A stretch of 43,678 nt of DNA from Pseudomonadota bacterium (GCA_963205175.1 CAUJIW010000014.1:1-43678), one strand, 5' to 3'. Shown: positions 1 to 8,452, counted from the first letter of the stretch. Made by a program: numbers and translations. The notes: a model not told the origin generated them from the letters alone.

Positions 1-912
1 GTAGCAGGCCGTGATCAGCGAGGCGAGCAGCAGCCACCACAGCCCGAACCCCCACAGCATCAGCGCTCCGACCAGTCCAATCCCCTGCGCCACCGCACCG
101 GCTTCCGCCAGCCCGCGCGCGTCAAGAATGGCCGGCGCCGCCTGCCCCAGCACCAGCAGCCCGAGCGCGCCGGTACCCAGCGGCCCGAGCGTCAACCAGC
201 TGGAGGCGGCCATGCTGGCCGGCGGCAGCTTGTGCAGTGCCATGCGCAGAATGAGAATGACCAGGATGCCAAAGGCGATGGGAATGGAACAGGCCCACAA
301 CGCATAGCTGACGATCAGCGTCACAAAGGCCGCTTGCCCCTCCAGCTGCGGCGCCAGCACGCCGCCGGTGGTGGCCGCCACCGCCGCCGCGACCACCGGC
401 AACAGCCAGACTGCCGTCATGCCATCCAGCGCATGTTCCTGACGTGTGAACATCAGAAACGGAATGCCCACGCCGCACGCCAGCGCCATGGCGACATTGA
501 GCCCCCAGAGGTACTGGGCCAGCGGCAGCACCTCCGCCCCCCACCGGCCCACCCCGAAGGTGAGCAGGCCGTTGAGCAGGGTCGACAGGCCCATGGGGAT
601 GGTCCCGATGAACATCGACACGGTGTTGTGACCGAAGATGCGCCGTGCCTCGGCCCCGAACAGCAGCCAGCGCGCCGCGTACAGCAAGGCAAACAGGCTG
701 AACAGGGCGATGTTGCCCATCCACAACGCCTCCCCCAGCGCATGGAGCGCCGAACCGGCACCCGGCACCTGGGGCAAGGCGAGCGCCAGGATACCCGTGC
801 CCATGGTGGCCGCGAACCAGTTGGGGGTGAAATGGCGGATGACATCAAGCGGTCGATCCAGATGCCGCAGGGGCCGTGGCAGAAGCCCGTCAAGGCGCGA
901 TTCCACGTTCAC
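1..912 (-). CDS. TDT-family (TehA/Mae1/Ssu1-like) transporter, partial
   Basis: The reading frame stays open from a GTG at 912 to the window edge, giving 304 codons; the C-terminus lies outside. It is very hydrophobic, with many membrane segments. Near residue 30 it carries FTPNWFAATMGTGILAL, typical of the opening helix of the tellurite-resistance/dicarboxylate (TDT, SLAC1-like) family, and further on FIGTIPMG and NGLLTFG. Members export sulfite (Ssu1), transport malate (Mae1) or act as anion channels (TehA/SLAC1). The GTG overlaps the LysR stop codon as GTGA, with GGAG seven bases upstream, so the two genes are probably translationally coupled; another in-frame GTG lies at 906. The family call is firm. 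The substrate is inferred only, with sulfite efflux favoured by the linked regulator. Confidence 0.85.
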   Translation of the reverse strand, partial: MNVESRLDGLLPRPLRHLDRPLDVIRHFTPNWFAATMGTGILALALPQVPGAGSALHALGEALWMGNIALFSLFALLYAARWLLFGAEARRIFGHNTVSMFIGTIPMGLSTLLNGLLTFGVGRWGAEVLPLAQYLWGLNVAMALACGVGIPFLMFTRQEHALDGMTAVWLLPVVAAAVAATTGGVLAPQLEGQAAFVTLIVSYALWACSIPIAFGILVILILRMALHKLPPASMAASSWLTLGPLGTGALGLLVLGQAAPAILDARGLAEAGAVAQGIGLVGALMLWGFGLWWLLLASLITACY

Positions 913-1784
913 AACCGATCTCCGCGCTGGATGAGGTCAAGCAAGGCGTCGGCCGCCCGGCTGCGATAGCGCTCCTTGTGCCGCAGCCCGAAGAAGCGGC
1001 GTGGCGGCAGGTCCAGCGGCAGCGCGTGGAGCGTGCCGGCCCGCAGGGCGTCCGCCACCACCAGCGCCGACAGCACGGCAACGCCCGCCGCCGCTTCGAC
1101 GGCGGTGCGCACCGCCTCGTTGGACGGCAATGTCAGGGCGACGTCGAGCCGGGCAGGGTCGATGCCACGCGCCTGCAAGACCGTGTCAAAGCTGGAGCGC
1201 GTCCCGGACCCCTGTTCGCGCATGATCCAGCGCGCCGCCAGCAGCCAGGCGGTGTCGACCGTTGTTGCCGGCAGCGCCGACACCAGCACCAGCTGGTCCC
1301 GGGCGATCTCCCAGTGCGCCAGCGCGGGATCATCGATCTCGCCTTCGACAAAGCCGAGGTCGGCCTGTCCCTGCCCCACCTGCTCGGCGGCGCCGGCACT
1401 GTTGGCGATGGCCAGACTGATCGCGATGGCCGGATAGTGCTGCCGGAAGGCGGCCAGGCGGACGGGCAGCCAGTAGCTGGCGATGGTCTGGCTGGCCACC
1501 AGTTGCAGGGTGCCGCGTTGCAGCCCGGCGTAGTCCGCCAGCGCCTGCTCGGCGCTCGCGGCCCGGTCCAGTACCGCGCGGGCTTCCGGCAACAGCAGGC
1601 GTCCGGCGTCGGTGAGCGTGATCCCCCGGCCGACACGATGAAACAGCGCCACGCCGTAACGCGCCTCCAGCGCCGCGATGGCGGCGCTGGCCGCCGACTG
1701 GGTGACGTTGAGCGCCGCCGCCGCCCGAGTCATGTGCTCAAGCTCGGCCACGCCGATGAAGATACGCAATTGTTCAAGCGTCAC
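909..1784 (-). CDS. LysR-family transcriptional regulator (CysL/YeiE-like)
   Basis: A 291-residue LysR regulator. The N-terminal winged helix-turn-helix reads TLEQLRIFIGVAELEHMTRA, then ALNVTQSAASAAIAALE. The periplasmic-binding-like effector domain begins near residue 85 (GTLQLVASQTIASYWLPVRL), a form found in the CysL/YeiE/CbbR branch. I chose the GTG at 1784 because GGAGG lies five bases upstream and the family start motif follows at once; an upstream in-frame start at 1823 adds 13 residues with no family match. The gene is coupled to the TDT transporter by a 4-base overlap, so the transporter is the likely target. An AT-rich region with an inverted repeat sits 62-74 bases upstream, the usual place for LysR autoregulation. 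The effector is unknown. Confidence 0.9.
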   Translation of the reverse strand: MTLEQLRIFIGVAELEHMTRAAAALNVTQSAASAAIAALEARYGVALFHRVGRGITLTDAGRLLLPEARAVLDRAASAEQALADYAGLQRGTLQLVASQTIASYWLPVRLAAFRQHYPAIAISLAIANSAGAAEQVGQGQADLGFVEGEIDDPALAHWEIARDQLVLVSALPATTVDTAWLLAARWIMREQGSGTRSSFDTVLQARGIDPARLDVALTLPSNEAVRTAVEAAAGVAVLSALVVADALRAGTLHALPLDLPPRRFFGLRHKERYRSRAADALLDLIQRGDRL

Positions 1785-1845
1785 AGCCGCCTCCTGGTGG
1801 CGGACAGCTGTGCGCGCGGACAATCAATCCGTCAAAGCAATTATT

Positions 1846-1858
1846 TTGATTATTTCAA
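1846..1858 (-). promoter_or_regulatory. candidate LysR operator in an AT-rich promoter region
   Basis: TTGATTATTTCAA is an inverted repeat (TTGA-N5-TCAA) that also fits the T-N11-A pattern of LysR boxes. It lies 62-74 bases upstream of the regulator start, inside an AT-rich island (about 1836-1880) that stands out in this GC-rich sequence. It could serve autoregulation and, through the coupled operon, transporter control. The assignment is inferred from position and symmetry. Confidence 0.45.
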
Positions 1859-1888
1859 TCTGTTTATATGATCAATTGCCCTGGCACG

Positions 1889-2710
1889 TCATTGCGGCAT
1901 GGCGATACGGTGGGCGACCACCGCGCGGCCGGTGCGAGCAATGCTCCACAGCAGCTCCGGTGCCTGCGGATCCCAGTCGATGGCCTGGCCGCCGGTGGTC
2001 ACCGGCACGATCGCCTGCAACACCATTTCACCGCCGCTTTCCGGCACGGTCATGACGTAAATTTCCGGCCGGTCGTGGCCGGAGACATAGAGCCGCCCGT
2101 CCGCCCCCCAGCTGGCGCCCGAGCAGCTCCTGGGCGCGAATCGCTCCAGCACCGCCGGCGGAAAGCTCCAGCGTGCTTCCGGCTGAAAGGCGTTGTCAAA
2201 GCGCACCAGCAGCGTCTGGCGATGGTCCCGCCCGGGCGCCCCGCCCTTGCTGTCATAGTTGGCGAACACCGCCCACCACTTGCCGTCGTGGCGATCCATC
2301 ACCGTCAACGAACCGGGCTGTGCCCCCAGGTCGACCGTGCGCTTGTGCTCCAGGCTGTCGCGATCGAACACCTCCACCCGGCTCAGTTGCGGCACCGCCG
2401 GATAGTTGGAGGCAGCGCACACCAGTTCGGCCTCGACAATCGTGCAGCTGTTGAGGTGGGGAAAGCGCTGCGCCTCCCCCTGCCAGTGCGCCACCCGCTG
2501 GCCGTCGCTGCGTCGATACTTGCCAATCTCGCTGTTGCCGACGGCATAGAGATAGGCGCCGTCCGACGCGACGCCCTGGGTTGCCTCCTGCGTCGCCAGA
2601 CGCTGCACCACCGGGGCCGTCGCCAGCGTTGCGAACGGCTCGGCCGGTGCGCCGGCGGCAGCGCTGACCACCGACAGCCAGAGACCACCCAACATCATCG
2701 CCTTGTACAT
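1889..2710 (-). CDS. secreted beta-propeller-like protein of unknown function
   Basis: A 273-residue protein starting at an ATG behind a GGAGGGGGAGGG ribosome site. Residues 1 to about 21 form a signal peptide (MYKAMMLGGLWLSVVSAAAG), so it is probably periplasmic or outer-membrane associated. The rest has repeating blade-like segments with short hydrophobic strands: GVASDGAYLYAVGNSEIGKY, LSRVEVFDRDSLEHKRTVDL, GADGRLYVSGHDRPEIYVM and GGQAIDWDPQAPELLWSI. This resembles YncE/SMP-30-type six- or seven-bladed propellers, but I do not recognise a named family and see no certain catalytic site. It follows the TonB receptor gene on the same strand with a 92-base gap, so it is probably co-transcribed and may handle the same ligand. 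Alternatives are a lactonase-like or phytase/esterase-like enzyme. Confidence 0.75.
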   Translation of the reverse strand: MYKAMMLGGLWLSVVSAAAGAPAEPFATLATAPVVQRLATQEATQGVASDGAYLYAVGNSEIGKYRRSDGQRVAHWQGEAQRFPHLNSCTIVEAELVCAASNYPAVPQLSRVEVFDRDSLEHKRTVDLGAQPGSLTVMDRHDGKWWAVFANYDSKGGAPGRDHRQTLLVRFDNAFQPEARWSFPPAVLERFAPRSCSGASWGADGRLYVSGHDRPEIYVMTVPESGGEMVLQAIVPVTTGGQAIDWDPQAPELLWSIARTGRAVVAHRIAMPQ

Positions 2711-2744
2711 CGTTCGCGCCCTCCCCCTCCGGATAGACGACCGC

Positions 2745-2766
2745 GGGCGGCCCTTTCGGACCGCCC
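2745..2766 (-). other. intercistronic hairpin with GAAA loop
   Basis: On the minus strand GGGCGGTCC-GAAA-GGGCCGCCC forms a nine-pair stem with one G-U pair and a GNRA-type tetraloop. It lies between the TonB receptor stop and the ribosome site of the downstream secreted-protein gene. No T run follows, so it is more likely an mRNA-stabilising or processing structure than a terminator. Confidence 0.5.
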
Positions 2767-2802
2767 ACCCTCGCACCGCCTTACGCAACAGACAGCGGCA
2801 TG

Positions 2803-5592
2803 TCAGAATTTGACGCTCACGCCGAGGTCCGCGGTGAAGGAATAACGCTCCTCCGCCTCAAGCTTGCCGATCGCGTTCAACGAACGCACCGACGGTTCGC
2901 TGCCGATATTGGCGATCGAGCCGAAGACCTCGAAGTTGTCGTTGATCCGGTAGCTGGCGCGAGCATCCATGACGAGGCGATTCTTGATATAGACGTCGCT
3001 CAGCGTCGATGCGCCGATGCTTGCCAGGTAATCGTCGCGATAATTGATCGAGAAACGTGCTTCAAACGGGCCCTTCTCATAGAACAGCGCCGCGTTGACG
3101 AGCCATTTTGACTGCCGGAAAAACGGCACGTCGTCATCTTCGCGACCGGGCACGTCGACACTGGAGTCGGCATAGGTGGCATTGAAGGACATGCCGAAGC
3201 CATTGAGCGGCTCGGGGAGGAAATCGAACCGCCGCACGGCGTTGAACTCGATACCCAGGATCTCGCCGGAATTGGCGTTCTGCGGCTGCGACAGCGAAGT
3301 CAGCGCCACACCGGCGAAGCTGGTGTTATAGAGGGTGCGGGCTAAGTTCGGATTATAGATCTTCTTGTACACCCCCGCCAGCGACTGACCACTCTCGGCG
3401 TCCGGATAATATTCAAGCGACAGGTCGAGGCCCATCGACTTGTAGGGCTTGAGATCGGGATTGCCGGCGGAACCCTGGCCATCCTCCTCCTCGAACGTCG
3501 GCACCTGCGCGTCATAGTTGGGCCGGCCGACCGTGTTGGTCCAGGCGGCGCGCAACAGCAGGTTTTGCTGGAGCCGATAATTCATGTGCAAGCTGGGCAG
3601 CACGTCGGTGTAGCTGGTATGGAACGTCAGCGGCGTGTAGTCGGACTCCTCCACTGTGCCATTACCATCGGAGTCGCGGATGGCGAAAGCATTGTAGCGT
3701 CCCTTGGTCTTTTCCACCCGCGCGCCGCCGATGACGGTCAGATCGCCGAACTGGATGTTGGCCATGCCGTAGCCGGCGTAGATGCGCTCGCGGATGTTGT
3801 AATCCAGTGCGTAATCGTTCTTCGCGGTGGCCGCCGCATCCAGCGACAGACGCGATGGATTGTCACGGAAGAAGTAGGCCATGACCTGATCGTAGTCCAT
3901 GCTCGGCCCGAAAGTGTATTCGCCATCGTAGTAGCCGTCGATGTCAGCGCCGGCGCCGCCGGTATCCGCGAAGGTCACCGGCGAGGTTGGCAGATAGACA
4001 CTCTGACGGTTGTCGCGGGTCTTCTTGCGATCGATGTATTTGGCGCCGAACTTCAGGAAGCTGTTGTCCATGCCGTCGAGATCATAGCGGAAATCGGCCC
4101 GCACGGTGTGCAGGTTCTCGTCAATCTCCTCCGAGCGCATGCGAATCCGCCGCAGCGGGAAGGCCGCCGGGTCATTGACCGCAGTGTTGTAGTCCACGAA
4201 CACCGGGAACTCGCCGCTGACGTCGATGGTGCTGGAGAGCACGTCACCGGAACGGAACTCGATGTCGTCGCGCACCGGCGTATGCTCCTGGGCATGCGCA
4301 TAGGTGTAGTTGAGATCGACACCCCACTGGCCGAACTTCAGTTCGGCGCCCGGCGAGATATTATAGAGCTTCTGGGTCTGGTTGTTCTGGCGGAACTCGC
4401 GGGTGGCGCGGCCGCGCGAGAAACTGACCTCGGTATCCGACGGGAAGGTGGTGGTGCCGCGCGCGATCACCCAGTCGAGCTGATCACGGCCTTCATGGTC
4501 GGTGAACTCGTTGTAGATGTTGCGGACGTAGACCCGCACATCGTCGTTCGGGCGCCAGTCGAAATTGGCGATGGCGCCGATGCGCTCGCGCATGATGCTG
4601 TAGTCGAACATCACCACCTCGGTCGGCGCCAGATGATCCTCGTCCATCTGCGTCCAGCCCAGCGCGTCAAAGAGCTGGCTGTGGATGTAGCGCTTGAGGT
4701 AGCTCGCCGCCACCACGACGCCGAACTGGTCGTCGGCACCGAACTTGGTGCCGTAGGTCGCGCTGCCGCCGTAGCCAAACTTGTCCGCCATGTCGCCATA
4801 GGCGGTCTTGGCGGTGGCGTAGAAGAAGTCATCGTTGCGGTCGAACGCGGTCGGCGTGACGATGTTGATGCTGCCGCCCAGCGCGTTGCCGTCATAATCC
4901 GGCGTCACCGCCTTCACCACCTCGATCGCCGCCACCAGGTCGGAGGGAATGGTGTCGAGCGCGACGCGGCGGCCCTCGGCCTCCGGGATGCCGACCAGGT
5001 TGCCATCAACGGTCACCTGGTTGAAATTCGAGTCGACGCCGCGGATGACCACATAGCGCGGCTCGCTCTGGTCGGTTTCGACGGAAACGCCCGGCAGCCG
5101 CTGCAAGGCCTCCGCCGTGTTGTAATCGGGCAGCTTGCCGATCAGGTCGGCCGACACCACGTCGGCGATGGTCGGCAGCGACATCTTGCGTTCGATCGCC
5201 AGCAGGCGCGAAGCCCGCGAGCCCTGGACGAGAATATCTTCCGCCGAGCTCATCGCGGGCAGACGGATTTGCACGTCCAGCGATGCCGGCTGCTCGTCAC
5301 TGACAGTCACCGAGCCGGTCGCGACCTCGTAACCTGGCTGTTCCACCCGCACCGTATAGGTGCCCGCCTTCATGCCGCTGATGCGATAGCGGCCGTCCTG
5401 TTCCGTCATCGCCTGATAGGCGCCATCGCCCACCACCACGCGAGCGCCGTTGGCGGGACGACCAAGCGATGCGTTGGTGACGACACCATGGAGGTCGGCC
5501 GCATGAACAAGCGCCGGCAAGCACACGGACAACAGGGCGGCCATCTTGACGAACTGACGACCGCGCGCGGCGGCCAGGTGGATATTGGTCAT
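2803..5592 (-). CDS. TonB-dependent receptor with N-terminal carboxypeptidase-regulatory-like domain
   Basis: A 929-residue outer-membrane receptor. Residues 1 to about 31 are a signal peptide (ending PALVHA). About 33-110 is a carboxypeptidase-regulatory-like beta-sandwich (GRPANGARVVVGDGAYQAMT, then DGRYRISGMKAGTYTVRVEQ). A TonB-box-like stretch EDILVQG lies near residue 117. The plug domain follows (LIGKLPDYNTAEALQRLPGV, VVIRGVDSNFNQVTVDG), then a 22-strand-type barrel ending in the required C-terminal Phe (LGVSVKF). It imports a bulky or scarce ligand across the outer membrane using TonB energy. It is the first gene of a two-gene operon with the secreted propeller protein and diverges from a LysR regulator. 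Two inverted repeats lie in the shared 194-base promoter region. The ligand is unknown; the nearby glycerate kinase and permease operon hints at an organic-acid derivative. Confidence 0.93.
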   Translation of the reverse strand: MTNIHLAAARGRQFVKMAALLSVCLPALVHAADLHGVVTNASLGRPANGARVVVGDGAYQAMTEQDGRYRISGMKAGTYTVRVEQPGYEVATGSVTVSDEQPASLDVQIRLPAMSSAEDILVQGSRASRLLAIERKMSLPTIADVVSADLIGKLPDYNTAEALQRLPGVSVETDQSEPRYVVIRGVDSNFNQVTVDGNLVGIPEAEGRRVALDTIPSDLVAAIEVVKAVTPDYDGNALGGSINIVTPTAFDRNDDFFYATAKTAYGDMADKFGYGGSATYGTKFGADDQFGVVVAASYLKRYIHSQLFDALGWTQMDEDHLAPTEVVMFDYSIMRERIGAIANFDWRPNDDVRVYVRNIYNEFTDHEGRDQLDWVIARGTTTFPSDTEVSFSRGRATREFRQNNQTQKLYNISPGAELKFGQWGVDLNYTYAHAQEHTPVRDDIEFRSGDVLSSTIDVSGEFPVFVDYNTAVNDPAAFPLRRIRMRSEEIDENLHTVRADFRYDLDGMDNSFLKFGAKYIDRKKTRDNRQSVYLPTSPVTFADTGGAGADIDGYYDGEYTFGPSMDYDQVMAYFFRDNPSRLSLDAAATAKNDYALDYNIRERIYAGYGMANIQFGDLTVIGGARVEKTKGRYNAFAIRDSDGNGTVEESDYTPLTFHTSYTDVLPSLHMNYRLQQNLLLRAAWTNTVGRPNYDAQVPTFEEEDGQGSAGNPDLKPYKSMGLDLSLEYYPDAESGQSLAGVYKKIYNPNLARTLYNTSFAGVALTSLSQPQNANSGEILGIEFNAVRRFDFLPEPLNGFGMSFNATYADSSVDVPGREDDDVPFFRQSKWLVNAALFYEKGPFEARFSINYRDDYLASIGASTLSDVYIKNRLVMDARASYRINDNFEVFGSIANIGSEPSVRSLNAIGKLEAEERYSFTADLGVSVKF

Positions 5593-5652
5593 TGGTCGTT
5601 CTCCGGCAGGTGTAGCGACTGGATGAGGCTAAATCCGTGCTGGAGATGGAGG

Positions 5653-5678
5653 TTTGATGACGTTGGCCGAGCATCAAA
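5653..5678. promoter_or_regulatory. inverted repeat TTTGATG-N12-CATCAAA, candidate LysR site
   Basis: Two perfect 7-base half-sites, 5653-5659 and 5672-5678, are separated by 12 bases in the divergent promoter region between the TonB receptor and the LysR gene. The symmetry and length suit a dimeric regulator. It is 61-86 bases upstream of the receptor start. Role inferred. Confidence 0.45.
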
Positions 5679-5679
5679 A

Positions 5680-5697
5680 TGCAACACAACGTTGCCA
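5680..5697. promoter_or_regulatory. candidate operator, copy 1 of a shared palindrome
   Basis: TGCAACACAACGTTGCCA contains GCAAC-N5-GTTGC, and 16 of 18 bases match the element at 11498-11515 upstream of the permease operon. It lies 88 bases upstream of the TonB receptor start and 90 bases upstream of the LysR start. Two further direct GCAAC half-sites occur at 5741-5750. The likeliest binder is the adjacent LysR protein, but this is an inference. Confidence 0.55.
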
Positions 5698-5786
5698 TCA
5701 AGGGAACATCCCGGCGGGCATCCGCCCGTTACACTGAAACGCAACGCAACCCAGGAATCTGGAACCCGCAGCGGAGACCGGCGGCA

Positions 5787-6758
5787 ATGGAGTCACTGAT
5801 CGAATTTCACGACCTCATGGTGTTCATCAAGGTCGTCGAGCACGAAAATCTCACCAAGGCCGGCCGGGCTCTCGGCCTCCCGAAATCGACCGTCAGTCGT
5901 CGCCTGAGCCGGCTGGAAGAACAACTGGGCGCGCAACTGATCCGGCGCAGCACCCACAGCGTCACACTGACAGAACAGGGAACCCTCTTCTACAACTACA
6001 GCTTGCGATGCATCGGTGTCCTGCGTGACGGAGAACGTGCGCTACGTCAGCAGCACAGCCATCCCCAGGGCCTGCTGCGCATCGCGGTGCCGCACGACCT
6101 CGACCGCAGCCTGCTCGGCCCGCTGCTGGCGGCCTATCTGGAGCTCTATCCCGATGTCCGGCTGTCATGCGTCGTCACCAGCGAGCAGGTCGATCTTCTG
6201 CGTGGCGGCTTTGACCTTGCCATCGTCGCGGGCTCCCTCCCCCTTGCCCAGTCTTCGCTCACGGCTACCAAACTGGGAGAAGCGACCTATCGCCTTTATG
6301 TGGCACCAGGGTATCTTGAACGCCACGGCATGCCGCAAAGTCACGTCGATCTGCCGCGGTTCGACCTGCTGGCGACGGGCACGAACGATGCGCGGCACAA
6401 ATGGAGTCTATCAAGCCATGCCGGCGAGTTCGACGTCGAGTTCACGCCGCGACTGACCTGCAATGACCTTCTGCTGCTGCGTGAAGCGGTGGTGGCGGGG
6501 CTGGGCATCGCCGCGTTGCCAACCTTCCTTGCGAGTCATGCCGCCGACAGCGGCCAGCTGGTCGCGCTGCTGCCGCAGTGGCAACTGGCGCCGCACAGTT
6601 TCTTCGCGGTTTTCCCGCGCCACGAAGTGATCCCGGCGCATGTACGCGCACTGATTGATTTTCTTGTCGACAGGCTGCGACCCGCCTTTGCCGCCGCCGC
6701 GCGACGGCCAACGCCGCAACGCCGTGCCCCTGCCACCCCCGTGGTGGGAGCAGATTGA
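5787..6758 (+). CDS. LysR-family transcriptional regulator (CrgA/AaeR-like branch)
   Basis: A 323-residue LysR regulator. The helix-turn-helix lies in the first 65 residues (HDLMVFIKVVEHENLTKAGR, then LGLPKSTVSRRLSRLEEQLG, then QLIRRSTHSVTLTEQG). The effector-binding domain follows from about residue 95 (GLLRIAVPHDLDRSLLGPLL) and includes FDLAIVAG and GLGIAALPTF. The start at 5787 places the family start motif near the N-terminus, with GGAG about 10 bases upstream; a longer frame from 5679 would add 36 unmatched residues and run over the operator region. It diverges from the TonB receptor operon and converges with the PhoD end of the permease operon, only 13 bases apart. Palindromes upstream of both operons make it the likely regulator of both. 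The tail after residue 300 is Arg/Pro/Ala-rich. Confidence 0.92.
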   Translation: MESLIEFHDLMVFIKVVEHENLTKAGRALGLPKSTVSRRLSRLEEQLGAQLIRRSTHSVTLTEQGTLFYNYSLRCIGVLRDGERALRQQHSHPQGLLRIAVPHDLDRSLLGPLLAAYLELYPDVRLSCVVTSEQVDLLRGGFDLAIVAGSLPLAQSSLTATKLGEATYRLYVAPGYLERHGMPQSHVDLPRFDLLATGTNDARHKWSLSSHAGEFDVEFTPRLTCNDLLLLREAVVAGLGIAALPTFLASHAADSGQLVALLPQWQLAPHSFFAVFPRHEVIPAHVRALIDFLVDRLRPAFAAAARRPTPQRRAPATPVVGAD

Positions 6759-6771
6759 TGCCCGGTCGAGG

Positions 6772-8400
6772 TCAGGCAAGCCGTCGGGCGTTGTACGGCG
6801 CCTGCATGATATGACGTCCTGTTACCGTCAGGGAGCGCTCCTGACGCGAAGGCAAGAAAAGCCATTCATTGTTGACATGGTCGCGGGTCAACTCGGTCAT
6901 CATGTAGCCACGACGACTGGTATCGCACCACCTGAGCGCGGGGCTGGCAGCAATGAACGCATTGGCGATAACATCGGGGCGTCCGCTGAAGCGTTTGTCG
7001 AGCCCCAGCGAGGACACCGCATGAACGCACAGATCAATGCCCACCGGGCCACCATCAAGTTCGAGATCGAAGGCCCAGGCGTTATGGCTGTCCCCACTGA
7101 GTGTCACGAGGTTGGCCCGTGCCGCACGCGCCGCGCGCAGCATCCGTTCGAGCTCCGCCGGATAGCCGCTCCAGCTCTGAAGGCTCATCGGCATGCCCAG
7201 ATCAGCCAGCCTGACGGCAAGATCCAGTTGCTGACGCGCTTTTTCCGGCAGCAGGGTCTCCGGCGTGAACCACGCATCCGTCACCCTTGGCAAGCGACGG
7301 GGGCCGACGACGACCTGCTGGGCGAGAACCTGCCAACGCACGCCGGCCGCCGTGGATTCAGCTAGGCCATCTGCCAGCCACTGCATCTGCTCGGGCCCCA
7401 GCAACGTTCGTGACGGATCAGCGAGGGGCCCGTCGATAAACGCCGCGACCGCCGCCGGCAGATCACGCGCCATCGCCAGTGCCGGCTCGGGATTCAGGGG
7501 CTGAGTCCGGCCGATCAATCGCGTCTCCAGGCGGAACAGCGTCGCCAGATCGCCAATCCGGTAACGGCTGTAGGGACGCGGTCGCATCGGCAGCCATTCG
7601 TAAAATGCCCTGATGCCGGCGGCCCTGCGCGCCGGCCACGGCCCTTCCTCGGCCGGATCGTGGTTCTTGGCGCCATCCGTCCAGCTGTCGTTGGCGGTCT
7701 CGTGGTCATCCCACATCACCACGAAGGGGTAGCGGCGATGCAGTTCCTGCAGATCGGCGTCGGCGCGATAGCTGGCGTAGCGAAGTCGGTAGTCAGCCAG
7801 AGTCACCGCCTCATGACGCGGCTGGACATTTCGCCCGGCCGCCAGCGCCGGCAGCGCGTCGGCCCGGTTGACCGGCGATTCATAGATGTAGTCACCCAGA
7901 TGAACGATGAGGTCGAGATCGTCGCGGGCGGCGGCATGGCCGTAGGCGGTGAACCAGCCGGAGGTGATGTTGGAGCAGGTCATCACCGCGATGCGGAAGC
8001 GGTCGAGCGGGCCTTGCGGCAGCGTGCGCGTGCGCCCCGTCGGCGACACCTGGCCGTCGGGGGCGATGAAGCGGTAGAAGTACCAGGCGCCGGGTTCCAG
8101 CCCGGTCGGCCGGGCGTGGGCGCAGAAATCGTTGCCGAGACTCGCCACTGTCTCGCCACGGCTGACGATATCGGCGAACCGCTCGTCGCGCGCCACTTCG
8201 ACCGCCAGGCGGCTCTCGCTCGCGCCGGGCCGCACATAGCGCGTCCACAGCGTCACCGACTGCTGATCGGGGTCTCCGCTCGCCACGCTGTGGGTGAAGC
8301 CGGTCAGCGGCCAGGCCTGCAGCGACCGGCCGCACAGCAGCACACCGGTGCCGAAAGCCGCCGCCTGCAGCAGGGTACGACGATTGAACGCCACGGACAT
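6772..8400 (-). CDS. PhoD-like alkaline phosphatase/phosphodiesterase, Tat-exported
   Basis: A 542-residue metallophosphatase of the PhoD family. The N-terminus has a twin-arginine signal (NRRTLLQAAAFGTGVLL), so it is exported folded to the periplasm. An N-terminal fibronectin-like PhoD domain (SVASGDPDQQSVTLWTRYVR) precedes the catalytic domain with VHLGDYIYESP, VVMWDDHETANDSW and LVTLSGDSHNAWAFDL, which carry the expected metal-binding Asp, Asn and His residues. Family members hydrolyse phosphomono- or diesters with Fe/Ca. The ATG at 8400 has AAAGGAG just upstream; the frame is open back to 9045, but that part overlaps the glycerate kinase gene and is not coding. It is the last gene of the permease-kinase operon, 52 bases after the kinase. 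It could release glycerate or a similar acid from a phosphorylated precursor; this is inferred from context. Confidence 0.92.
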   Translation of the reverse strand: MSVAFNRRTLLQAAAFGTGVLLCGRSLQAWPLTGFTHSVASGDPDQQSVTLWTRYVRPGASESRLAVEVARDERFADIVSRGETVASLGNDFCAHARPTGLEPGAWYFYRFIAPDGQVSPTGRTRTLPQGPLDRFRIAVMTCSNITSGWFTAYGHAAARDDLDLIVHLGDYIYESPVNRADALPALAAGRNVQPRHEAVTLADYRLRYASYRADADLQELHRRYPFVVMWDDHETANDSWTDGAKNHDPAEEGPWPARRAAGIRAFYEWLPMRPRPYSRYRIGDLATLFRLETRLIGRTQPLNPEPALAMARDLPAAVAAFIDGPLADPSRTLLGPEQMQWLADGLAESTAAGVRWQVLAQQVVVGPRRLPRVTDAWFTPETLLPEKARQQLDLAVRLADLGMPMSLQSWSGYPAELERMLRAARAARANLVTLSGDSHNAWAFDLELDGGPVGIDLCVHAVSSLGLDKRFSGRPDVIANAFIAASPALRWCDTSRRGYMMTELTRDHVNNEWLFLPSRQERSLTVTGRHIMQAPYNARRLA

Positions 8401-8430
8401 GGTCACTCCTTTGCCGGCAATGGCCGAACG

Positions 8431-8447
8431 CCGCCGTCCGTCGGCGG
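8431..8447 (-). other. intercistronic hairpin between kinase and phosphatase genes
   Basis: CCGCCG-N5-CGGCGG forms a six-pair GC stem in the 52-base gap between the glycerate kinase stop and the PhoD start, just ahead of the PhoD ribosome site. There is no T run, so it is unlikely to be an intrinsic terminator. It may tune relative expression. Confidence 0.35.
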
Positions 8448-8452
8448 TGCCG

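Noticed and set aside
1846..1858. Possible Fnr box in the AT-rich region
   Set aside because: The half-sites are TTGA-N5-TCAA, one base too close for the Fnr consensus TTGAT-N4-ATCAA, so a LysR-type site fits better.
3565..5799. 744-codon open frame on the plus strand, opposite the TonB receptor
   Set aside because: It is rich in His, Arg, Gly and Asp without any domain. It is a mirror of the codon bias of the receptor gene on the other strand, which has a signal peptide, plug and terminal Phe.
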